Source: Promethearchaeota archaeon
GTDB lineage: Archaea; Asgardarchaeota; Lokiarchaeia; Sigynarchaeales; SOKP01
Direction of reading: 5' to 3'
DNA: 16,960 nt
Assembly (NCBI GenBank): GCA_019057735.1
Contig: JAHLWV010000022.1
Span: 1 to 16,960, forward strand
Of the stretch, positions 1 through 6,551 are shown piece by piece (positions within the stretch are counted from its first letter, which is position 1; every line of letters starts with the position of its first letter). The notes beneath the pieces are model-generated. The model did no database searches. It had not been told where the DNA came from and saw nothing but the letters and a program-made list of their open reading frames with translations. The translations under genes were made by a program, and so were the position numbers.

Positions 1-8
1 TTGTTATT

Positions 9-239
9 TTAAGCAACATTTTCTACCCGAATAACATCAGGTACGAATTGTTTAATAGCTCGCTCAATCCCAAATTGTAAGGTTTGTTGTGCGTGAGCGC
101 ATCCTGCGCAATGCCCTTGTAATCTCACTTTAACGATACCGTCATCAGTAATTTCTACTAATTCAACATCGCCACCGTCCATTTGGAGTTGGGGTCGTAT
201 CTTTTCTAAAACTTCTTTTACTTTTTCTTTATCAACCAT
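9..239 (-). CDS. NifU-like (Nfu) Fe-S cluster scaffold domain protein
   Basis: This 76-residue protein is a stand-alone NifU C-terminal (Nfu) domain, a family that holds a labile Fe-S cluster between two subunits and passes it to apoproteins in the cytoplasm. The motif CAGC (C44, C47) followed by the helix AHAQQTL is the family's cluster-binding site. The N-terminal segment with MDGGDVELVEI at residues 20-30 is also diagnostic. The length is normal for the free-standing archaeal and bacterial form, with no fused NifU N-terminal or cysteine desulfurase domain. The ATG is preceded by AAAGGA at about 5 nt spacing, which supports the start. No other Fe-S assembly genes lie within the window, so it appears monocistronic here, but its downstream neighbour lies outside the window. 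Confidence 0.93.
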   Translation of the reverse strand: MVDKEKVKEVLEKIRPQLQMDGGDVELVEITDDGIVKVRLQGHCAGCAHAQQTLQFGIERAIKQFVPDVIRVENVA

Positions 240-481
240 TATAATCCTTTAAAGTATTTTTTAAATCTTAATATAGTTAAATTATTTAAGGTTTATAAAA
301 CCAAGCTCTTTAAAATATGAATATTCATTAATAATTGATTAATTCTAGACGATGTTTTTAATGAAAAATACTATAAAAAAAAAGATAGGTTCTCGATTTA
401 TTAAAATTAACCTAAAAACTCTTATTTCGAAGATCGTTAGATGATCTCAAGGAAAACGTAATTTGAAAGGTATATAATATC
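240..481. other. Divergent intergenic region
   Basis: This non-coding stretch separates the minus-strand Nfu gene from the plus-strand gene at 482. It is very AT-rich and should hold both promoters, but I cannot assign one TATA box confidently. TATATAA at 471-477 lies too close to the ATG to serve as a leaderless TATA box. A perfect 12-bp palindrome, ATGAATATTCAT, lies at 317-328, and AGATC/GATCT can pair around 432-446. I see no ORF above about 12 codons and no tRNA. Confidence 0.5.
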
Positions 482-859
482 ATGGATGCCAACCATTTCG
501 TAAGGGATTTAAACGAAGCTAAAGAATTAATGAGAAACGAAAAGTATCTAGACGCTCTTGGTATATTAAATAAATTGAAAAAAGCTGATAAAGCGGGAAA
601 TTTTGATTATAATCTTACCCATAAATTATATCAATTAATTTCAAATTCGCAGTCACTATACAATCAACAAAGAGTTTTGAGCGTTGTTAAGAAAATTTCT
701 CAAAAACAAAAGTCAATATCATTTATTAACTTAAACGAAATCTTAGATAAACAAGAAAATGTAGCGCTAGATGAGCAAGTTTTAAGAAGAGAAGTTGAAA
801 TCCTTATCCTCAGGTCGTTGTTAGAATGTAAGATAGAAGGTAATGATTTAATTTTTTGA
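482..859 (+). CDS. Small helical protein with winged-helix-like C-terminus
   Basis: I do not recognise a named family for this 125-residue protein. Residues about 5-75 are predicted to form amphipathic helices resembling a TPR-like pair (an EAKELMRNEKYLDALGIL helix followed by a second hairpin). Residues about 78-125 read as a winged-helix-like unit: a helix around FINLNEIL, a longer helix REVEILILRSLLECK, then a short strand ending NDLIF at the stop. Helical repeats followed by a winged helix is the arrangement of PCI-type proteins and of some ESCRT-like modules, but the resemblance is only by pattern and is weak. No signal peptide or membrane segment is present. The start is the first ATG after an AT-rich leader, with no good Shine-Dalgarno. 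It lies just upstream of the DUF2085-like gene and may be co-transcribed with it and the GTPase. Confidence 0.7.
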   Translation: MDANHFVRDLNEAKELMRNEKYLDALGILNKLKKADKAGNFDYNLTHKLYQLISNSQSLYNQQRVLSVVKKISQKQKSISFINLNEILDKQENVALDEQVLRREVEILILRSLLECKIEGNDLIF

Positions 860-917
860 GTTGCATTTAACTCTAGTTTATAGTCTTTGGAGACTTATTT
901 TCTATTTGACAGATAAA

Positions 918-1379
918 ATGAATAGGCTTATGCAGCAAAAAAACGAAAATCGCATAATTATCCGTCAGTTAGCGCATCATAATCAGGAGCGAGCTGATTT
1001 TAACAATCATGTAATATATATATTCAACCGAGCTGTCTGTCTTGGTTGTTTCTCGTTTCTACTAGGCGCTATTGTTGCGCTAATAGCGGGTAATTTATTT
1101 TATTCGTATATTGTGCGTTTTTTAAGTTTTCCCATGGCTCTTACGCTGTTCCTTATCTGCTGACTTCCGTCGATTTTCCAATATTTAATTCAAATTGTTG
1201 CCAAAAAGCCACTTAATAATCGAACAATAAAATTCTTGACTCGTTTCCTTTATCCAATTGGTAGTATCATTTTTATTTTTAATTCGCCAATATGGGGTTT
1301 TCTTCTTGCTGTCCCGGCGGGTTATGGGATCGTCTTAATTAGAAAGGTTAAAAACAAGAGTTTATCTGAATATTTTTAG
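918..1379 (+). pseudogene. DUF2085-like membrane protein interrupted by in-frame TGA
   Basis: The reading frame from ATG 918 to TAG 1377-1379 would encode 153 residues but is interrupted by TGA at codon 82 (1161-1163). The product resembles DUF2085 membrane proteins of unknown function. It has an HHNQER segment at residues 20-25 where the family has CH..ER, then C41 and C44 in AVCLGCFSFLLG (family: PVCARCTGIYLG), then membrane segments. After the TGA, LPSIFQYLIQ and NNRTIKFLTRFLYPIG match the family's LP...TQ...TN..R..TG region, so the gene clearly continues in frame. TTA or TTG (Leu) to TGA is a one-base change and would fit the family at that position. Selenocysteine or readthrough is possible but unsupported. 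A TTG at 861 could also start the frame, but ATG 918 gives the expected N-terminal length. Confidence 0.6.
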
Positions 1380-1397
1380 ATTTTAATTTAGTTAATA

Positions 1398-1439
1398 AGA
1401 TGGTTCTTAAAAAGACCATCTAAAAAAATCGGCTTTTTT
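1398..1439 (+). terminator. Hairpin plus T-tract after the DUF2085-like gene
   Basis: A perfect 7-bp stem, AGATGGT (1398-1404) with ACCATCT (1415-1421), encloses a 10-nt loop. It is followed by an A-rich/T-rich segment ending in six T (1434-1439) just after GGC. It lies 19 nt past the stop of the interrupted gene and ahead of the GTPase. Archaeal termination relies mainly on the U-tract, so a terminator is the likeliest reading. It lacks the GC-rich stem and internal GAA/A loop of a canonical archaeal SECIS element. Confidence 0.5.
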
Positions 1440-1484
1440 AAACTTATTTTAATATCTACATAAAAGCAAGAACGTAATTTTAAA

Positions 1485-2078
1485 ATGATAATAGATCAAC
1501 TAACTCGGAGTATACAGCTAAAAATTTGTTATTTCGGGCCAGCGCTCTCGGGAAAAACTACATCTATAAAAGCGTTATTCAACCATTTTGGGAAGAAAGA
1601 TCGCGTTTTGAGCATAGAAAGTAGCGTAAGAAGAACATTATTCTTCGATTATGGAACGATTAGTTTTCAAAATCAACAGTGGAATTTGAAAATTCACATT
1701 TATTCCACGACTGGACAAGATTTCTACATAATAACAAGGCCAGCAACCTTGCAAGGCATCGATGGGATTATATTCGTAGCAGATTCTCAACAAGAAGTAT
1801 ACCATCGAAATTTAACGTCTTGGAACGAGCTGTGTAATTATTTTGAGGACATTATTATCAATTTACCAAAAGTGATAGCGTTTAACAAGCAAGATTTACC
1901 CGATAAATTCAGCCCAGCGGTATTTTTGGAAAACATTAATTACTTTAAATTTAAAAACATCGATTTTAAGCAAACAATTGCAGTGAATGGAGAGGGAATA
2001 TTAGACAGCTTTGAAGAAATTTTGAGCTTAGTATTTAAAAATCTATACAAGGGACAAATAATATCCTCGCTTCAGTGA
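1485..2078 (+). CDS. MglA/Ras-like small GTPase
   Basis: This 197-residue protein is a small GTPase of the MglA-like branch of the Ras superfamily, acting as a cytoplasmic nucleotide-dependent switch. The P-loop is GPALSGKTT (residues 18-26). RTLFFDY (50-56) matches the MglA switch region RTLFFDF. The G3 region is YSTTGQ (73-78), in which the usual Asp of DxxG is missing, as in MglA (TVPGQ). G4 is NKQD (134-137), and AVNGEG (167-172) sits at the G5 position. There is no C-terminal prenylation CaaX box; the protein ends ISSLQ. No MglB/roadblock partner is encoded in the window. The ATG lies downstream of an AT-rich leader without a clear Shine-Dalgarno. The gene ends 17 bp from the convergent arrestin-like gene. 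Such GTPases are greatly expanded in Asgard archaea. Confidence 0.9.
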   Translation: MIIDQLTRSIQLKICYFGPALSGKTTSIKALFNHFGKKDRVLSIESSVRRTLFFDYGTISFQNQQWNLKIHIYSTTGQDFYIITRPATLQGIDGIIFVADSQQEVYHRNLTSWNELCNYFEDIIINLPKVIAFNKQDLPDKFSPAVFLENINYFKFKNIDFKQTIAVNGEGILDSFEEILSLVFKNLYKGQIISSLQ

Positions 2079-2095
2079 CCAAAGCTTAATTTAAC

Positions 2096-3304
2096 TTAAA
2101 AAAAGTTAGAGGCTAAGGGAGTCTGTATTCTTATAACTCTTTGAGAGTTGTCTTCTAATATACAAATCAAAGCTGAGATATTCTGTTTGCTCTTATAGAC
2201 AATTTCCTTTTCCTCGCCAGATTCCCAACTACTAAAGCCTGTTAGAGTTGGTTCGGTTTCAAATAAGCCTTCTTGAAGCCCAGAAGTTTTTACTGATACT
2301 CCCTTTAAAGAATTTTTTGAGATGTTCTTAATTCGGATGCTATATTTTTCGATATCAGAGTCAATGGAAGTAATTTTGAATACTTTCTGGAATTTAGACG
2401 AGACCCCGTCGAAAATAGAAGGTACTGCGGTAGTGCTCTTTGAGAATAAATCTACACCAACCTCATGTCCACTCAGAGTTTTTGCAACAATCGTAATTGG
2501 AACCTCAAACTTAATAGTTTCTTTCCCGTATTCCGGTTTAGGTTTTCCAATAAATAGCAAAGACCACTTTACATAAGAGCCATATTTCATGCCCCAAAAT
2601 TCTTTCTCGTGAGGCTCCCAGAGGTAGTTATGGCTGGGTTGAGCGATCTCAGGAATCTTTAACAATAAAAATTCTTTATTCATATCAGAAGTCTTAGAAT
2701 CTCCCGCGATTGCAGGAGGTAGTTCTTCTACTTTACTACATGTTTGACCGTAAGCATCGCAATAGCACACTAGATTCGCTTTTTGTAATAATCTTATTTC
2801 GATGTGTTTAAGTTCGGTTGAAGAGAAGTTGATTTTAACTGTTTCTCCGGGTCTGAATACATCCTTGGAGACATTAATACTCAACCCTGAAATTGAAAGC
2901 GAAAGAGGATTTGGTTTTGTTATCTGATCAGCAGAATCCTTAGCTCTAATTTCAATATTATGAATTTTGTTAATAACTAAATCGTCGTCTGGATTGTTCG
3001 GATGAGGCTGTCTTAAAATTAATTTAATTTCATATTCTAAATTTCTATTTTTTATTGTAGGGATTACATTTTTCTTTATTAGAAATGCCCTTTCACGAAT
3101 ATATTCGCCTTTTTCAAAAATTCCCTTAGAAAAAATCTCTTCTTTGGTTATCTGAAGCTCTTTTAAGCATGGAGGATGGGTTAAAAGGCGAATCCCTGAC
3201 CATAGAATTGACGAATCTTCGTCAAAATTGAATATCGTTCTAATATTTAGCTTGTCACCTAAATAAACATGTCCGTCATTTAGATCGTTAAGTGAAAGTT
3301 TCAT
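2096..3304 (-). CDS. Arrestin-fold-like multi-domain beta protein
   Basis: This 402-residue protein has no signal peptide or membrane helix and is almost entirely beta-strand by composition. Three segments are visible. Residues 1-120 form a first sandwich beginning with a Y-LGDKL turn, the position where arrestins have Y.PGE. Residues 133-275 form a second, with SINVSKDVFRPGETVKI (142-158), then LLLKIPEIAQPS (213-224) and YGSYVKWSLLFIG (241-253). This IP...PS...Y.v.w.L pattern resembles the arrestin C-terminal domain and the Vps26 family. Residues about 305-395 form a further Ig- or appendage-like sandwich. C180, C182 and C189 cluster in one loop and might bind a metal. In eukaryotes this fold makes adaptors for membrane trafficking; any such role here is inference. 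Spo0M-like or other beta-sandwich proteins are the alternative. The ATG follows AGGAG about 10 nt upstream. Confidence 0.6.
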   Translation of the reverse strand: MKLSLNDLNDGHVYLGDKLNIRTIFNFDEDSSILWSGIRLLTHPPCLKELQITKEEIFSKGIFEKGEYIRERAFLIKKNVIPTIKNRNLEYEIKLILRQPHPNNPDDDLVINKIHNIEIRAKDSADQITKPNPLSLSISGLSINVSKDVFRPGETVKINFSSTELKHIEIRLLQKANLVCYCDAYGQTCSKVEELPPAIAGDSKTSDMNKEFLLLKIPEIAQPSHNYLWEPHEKEFWGMKYGSYVKWSLLFIGKPKPEYGKETIKFEVPITIVAKTLSGHEVGVDLFSKSTTAVPSIFDGVSSKFQKVFKITSIDSDIEKYSIRIKNISKNSLKGVSVKTSGLQEGLFETEPTLTGFSSWESGEEKEIVYKSKQNISALICILEDNSQRVIRIQTPLASNFF

Positions 3305-3502
3305 ATTCTATGATCTCCTAATGATAGCTAAAGCTTCTTCCTTCGAGAGAGGAATTATTGAAAATTATTATAGTTATATTAATTGTAGAATTCTATTAAT
3401 ATTTTTTTTTACTATTTATGTAATCTGCAAATTATTAAAACTTTATTTCAAACTAATCTAAGAAGGATAAATAACAAATTATAATTGCTAACATTATTTA
3501 GA

Positions 3503-3509
3503 TTTAAAG
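3503..3509 (+). promoter_or_regulatory. Possible TATA box for the HAD-GNAT pair
   Basis: TTTAAAG lies with its centre about 34 nt before the HAD start codon, which would place initiation a few bases upstream of the ATG and give a nearly leaderless message. A second AT box at 3517-3523 is too close to the ATG. The region 3305-3539 otherwise holds only AT-rich sequence and the divergent promoter of the arrestin-like gene. Confidence 0.3.
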
Positions 3510-3539
3510 TATAGCATTTAAATCAATTTACAAAATATT

Positions 3540-4235
3540 ATGGGACAACTTAAAGCAATCTTATTCGACTTAGATGGAACCTTATTGGATGTAGATTTAA
3601 GCCAGTTTGTTCCGGGATATTTAAAACTATTAGCGAATAGTGTAGCTCACCTAATCCCTCCTAAAAAGATGGTTCCAGCCATATTGAAGGCCTCTGAATT
3701 TGTAAATCGTAATGATGGTAAAATTACAAATATGGAAGCGTTTTCAAATGCTTTTTTTCCTGTTGAAGGCTACGATAAGGACGATATCCAACCACTTTTT
3801 GATAAATTTTACGAAGTAGATTTTAAGAAATTAAAGAAATTGACGAAAAAGAAACCAGGAGCACGAAAAGTTATTCAAACCGCATTTAACAAAGATTATA
3901 AGGTTGTAATTGCGACCACACCTGTTCTTCCTCTAACATCCATAGAACAACGTCTTGATTGGGCTGGTATTGGTGATTTTCCGTACGATCTCATAACCGG
4001 TATTGAAAATTCATGTGCTACAAAGCCGAATCTCCTTTATTATGAGTTGATATTTAAATATCTCAATCTCTCTGCTAAAGAATGTATTATGGTAGGAGAC
4101 GAAGATAAGGATATGGTGTGCGCTAAGTTAGGCTCACAGACCTTCTTAGTAAACAGTCCAAACACTAATTTGAAGACTGAAACGCCCAAACCAACTTATA
4201 AGGGAATTTTGAAAGATCTAATGAACCTTCTGTGA
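3540..4235 (+). CDS. HAD-superfamily hydrolase (phosphatase)
   Basis: This 231-residue protein is a cytoplasmic HAD-family phosphohydrolase. Motif I is DLDGT (D10 nucleophile, D12 acid/base). Motif II is the Thr in VVIATTP (around T126). Motif III is K162 in ATKPN. Motif IV is GDEDKD (186-191). The roughly 90-residue helical insert after motif I is a C1-type cap, so small phosphorylated metabolites such as sugar phosphates or phosphoglycolate are plausible substrates, but none can be named. The length is normal. Translation probably starts at the first ATG after a short leader. The next gene, a tandem acetyltransferase, begins 29 bp downstream on the same strand, suggesting an operon. Confidence 0.92.
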   Translation: MGQLKAILFDLDGTLLDVDLSQFVPGYLKLLANSVAHLIPPKKMVPAILKASEFVNRNDGKITNMEAFSNAFFPVEGYDKDDIQPLFDKFYEVDFKKLKKLTKKKPGARKVIQTAFNKDYKVVIATTPVLPLTSIEQRLDWAGIGDFPYDLITGIENSCATKPNLLYYELIFKYLNLSAKECIMVGDEDKDMVCAKLGSQTFLVNSPNTNLKTETPKPTYKGILKDLMNLL

Positions 4236-4264
4236 TCTTTTTAACGATAAAAGAGAAATAGAAA

Positions 4265-5206
4265 ATGGATGGAAATAATAACAAGCGGATATCTATAGAT
4301 AAAACAGTTTATAGGAAATTATCAAAGGATAATATTCAGAGCATACACCAATTATTTGAAAGTAATTCCCGCTTTTTTTCGATACCTTTTAGTTATTTTC
4401 AAAGAGGAACTCTAGAAGACGATGGTTTTGATCAAAATTTATCTTTGATTTTATTTAATCTAGAATCAAAAAAGCCGATCGCCGCATTTATTATTGTAAA
4501 GAGAAAAGAAATAAATGAGAACCATTGTTTTTTTAAAGGATGCGTCGTTGACAAGCAATTCAGACGACAAGGGCTTGGTTCTGAGATGTTTTTTGAATTT
4601 GTAAAGCGAGCTAAGGAGACAGGAATAACCCAAGTAATCTATGGACCCAGCGTTCCTGAATATTGGCAACCTGGTGTTGACATACGCAATACTAGCCTAT
4701 ATTTCTTTTTAAAAAAACATAGATTTAAATCTCAAAAGCCTATATTCAACCTCACAGTTTCTTTAGACGACATTAAAAATGAACCCGTGTTGAAAAAAGA
4801 AGGTTACAAATATGAACGTGTTCAACCTGGAGATTTTGATATCACTTATGATTTCGTAAAGCAACAATTCCCTAATAATACCTGGGCTACTGAAGTCAAA
4901 TTCTCATTTACTTTCAGTCCTCCCACTACTTTTATTGCGAAAGATGCAAACAATAATATAGTTGGATGGGCCACACATAGTCAATTTTTTCCCGGTTCAT
5001 TTGGTCCTACAGGAGTTAAAGAATCATTACGAGGAAAAGGAATAGGGACGATACTCTTTTTATGGTGTTTATGGGACATTAAGCAAAAAGGCGTAGAAAT
5101 TTGCGAAATAATGTGGGTGGGAGGAGATACTGTTAAGTTTTACTCAAAAGTAATTGGAGCTTATATCTCACCTATTTTCTATCCCATGTATAAAAAAATA
5201 AAATAA
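4265..5206 (+). CDS. Tandem-GNAT N-acetyltransferase
   Basis: This 313-residue protein holds two GNAT domains, which transfer an acyl group from acyl-CoA to an amine. The N-terminal copy has the acetyl-CoA pyrophosphate loop RRQGLG at 100-105, after CVVDKQF. The C-terminal copy has RGKGIG at 256-261, after FGPTGV (246-251), and ends FYSKVIGAYISPIFYPMYKK. The FGPTGV...RGKGIG...WVG...FY.K..GA signature resembles the acetyltransferase unit found beside or fused to beta-N-acetylhexosaminidases in Firmicutes, which hints at amino-sugar substrates, though that is only a similarity. Both loops are intact, so both copies may bind CoA. It probably shares a message with the upstream HAD phosphatase. 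Its 3' end converges on the reductase gene with a 32-bp gap. Confidence 0.85.
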   Translation: MDGNNNKRISIDKTVYRKLSKDNIQSIHQLFESNSRFFSIPFSYFQRGTLEDDGFDQNLSLILFNLESKKPIAAFIIVKRKEINENHCFFKGCVVDKQFRRQGLGSEMFFEFVKRAKETGITQVIYGPSVPEYWQPGVDIRNTSLYFFLKKHRFKSQKPIFNLTVSLDDIKNEPVLKKEGYKYERVQPGDFDITYDFVKQQFPNNTWATEVKFSFTFSPPTTFIAKDANNNIVGWATHSQFFPGSFGPTGVKESLRGKGIGTILFLWCLWDIKQKGVEICEIMWVGGDTVKFYSKVIGAYISPIFYPMYKKIK

Positions 5207-5238
5207 AAATTTTGACATAGTAAGATTATCTTTTCCTG

Positions 5239-6480
5239 TTAAATACGTAGAGCGTGAAGCAGAGTTGGGAGGAGTTTTAGGCTATTCTTAATACCCAAAA
5301 GTTTGATAAGTTTCATCTTACGAGACATCATAACTTCCCAGCTATGTTTCCTAGTTTCGCTCCCTGTAAATAAAGCAATAGTGGATTGCATCATCTCTGG
5401 ATCTTCTTGAGCCATTGAATAGGACGCTTCGAGGATTCGTTCCAAGAGACCACTATGATATAATAGGTGATGGAATTTATAGGAATACCTCAAATCTTCT
5501 TCGTAAAGCTGTTTTAGTAGGAGGTCGTTGTATCTCACAAGTTCAGATTCTCCAAAATCCTCTTCTTCAAGTGCTTGACAAAAAACTTCTGCCGCAATTT
5601 TGCCAGATAATCGCGCTTGATAAATACCTTCATATAAAATAGGATCTGCTGTTCCACAAGCATCTCCAATTACCATGATTCGCTCACGATAAGGTTTTGC
5701 GATCATACGATCAGGTATGGGAGCTGCCCAGACTTTACGACCACCAAAAACTTTCATATCTCTTCCTTCAATTTTCTCCTTTATGAATGGATTCTTAAGA
5801 AAAGCATTAAAATGACTCATTTTCACTCCATTACCAAGCACTCCAATGCTTAACGTCTGGCTTTTCGGGAAAACCCACGCAATTCCGTGATCAATTATAC
5901 TGCGATCGAAGAATTCCCATACTCGATTACCGAATTGTTCGTCGATAACTGATTCTGGGACCTCAAATTCTGCTTGTATTCCGTTTATCATTGGTGGTAC
6001 TTCCAGTCCAACCTGCCTTTGCAGTCGAGCGCCCCCCAATCCAGTTGCTAGGATAACACACTTACTTTGATATTCTTCTGGTCCTATCACTTTTACGCCT
6101 GAACTCTTATTAATCTCAATTTTTTTTACCCGGAATTTGTATTTTATTTGAGCACCGGCATCTTGAGCGATATCTACTAAATATTTATCAAAGTCCGTTC
6201 GAAACATACAAAAACCCTTGTTGTTTTTTCCCGAAGCTTCGAATTCCATCGGTCCATTTTTGGGTGTAAATAAAACCCCCCCAGTTATTTCACGAACACC
6301 GATTCCCCGGGGAATTGATGAGAATTCCTCGTTTCTAACTGGGATACCTCCAGCGCAACATTTATACCGTCCTTCCTCAGCAGCTTCAAGCAACAATACC
6401 TTTGAATCGCTCTCTGCGGCAATTTTTGCAGCCGTTGCACCCCCTGGACCACCTCCGATAATGATTAAGTCATATGTAAT
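5239..6480 (-). CDS. Geranylgeranyl reductase family FAD-dependent protein, non-standard start
   Basis: This flavoprotein (about 413 residues) belongs to the geranylgeranyl reductase family, whose archaeal members saturate the isoprenoid chains of membrane lipids. Features are the FAD Rossmann motif GGGPGG (residues 9-14), the family motif KCCAGGIP (40-47), VILATGLGG, and the second FAD motif GDACG (271-275) followed by EGI and SGKIAAE. The frame has no ATG, GTG or TTG before the Rossmann motif. The natural start position reads ATT-ACA-TAT-GAC (I-T-Y-D) at 6480, so either AUU is the start or the sequence has an error. One extra T in the TTTT run at 6485-6488 would join ATG 6494 in frame. A TTG start at 6396 would delete the dinucleotide fold and is unlikely. 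The gene lies 71 bp after the transporter on the same strand. Substrate is not determined. Confidence 0.85.
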   Translation of the reverse strand: MTYDLIIIGGGPGGATAAKIAAESDSKVLLLEAAEEGRYKCCAGGIPVRNEEFSSIPRGIGVREITGGVLFTPKNGPMEFEASGKNNKGFCMFRTDFDKYLVDIAQDAGAQIKYKFRVKKIEINKSSGVKVIGPEEYQSKCVILATGLGGARLQRQVGLEVPPMINGIQAEFEVPESVIDEQFGNRVWEFFDRSIIDHGIAWVFPKSQTLSIGVLGNGVKMSHFNAFLKNPFIKEKIEGRDMKVFGGRKVWAAPIPDRMIAKPYRERIMVIGDACGTADPILYEGIYQARLSGKIAAEVFCQALEEEDFGESELVRYNDLLLKQLYEEDLRYSYKFHHLLYHSGLLERILEASYSMAQEDPEMMQSTIALFTGSETRKHSWEVMMSRKMKLIKLLGIKNSLKLLPTLLHALRI

Positions 6481-6494
6481 AATGAAAACCTCAT

Positions 6495-6506
6495 AAAAAA
6501 AAAAAA
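6495..6506 (-). terminator. T12 tract between transporter and reductase
   Basis: On the minus strand a run of 12 T lies 46-57 nt after the transporter stop codon and about 15 nt before the likely start of the reductase. Uninterrupted U-tracts are sufficient to end transcription in archaea, so this may terminate the transporter message. It may instead attenuate reductase expression, or be just a homopolymer in AT-rich spacer DNA. Confidence 0.4.
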
Positions 6507-6551
6507 GTCGATATTTATTTCAGAATATCAAACTGATTAGTGCTTGTTTTA

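Noticed and set aside
861..917. TTG at 861 as the start of the DUF2085-like gene
   Set aside because: It would add 19 residues without conserved content; ATG 918 gives a length typical of the family.
1164..1484. Selenocysteine insertion (SECIS) for the TGA at 1161
   Set aside because: The only hairpin (1398-1421) is AT-rich with a 10-nt loop and lacks the archaeal SECIS internal loop; terminator fits better.
6218..6496. Plus-strand 92-codon frame opposite the reductase
   Set aside because: It is antisense to the FAD-binding region of the reductase, whose conserved motifs show the minus strand is coding.
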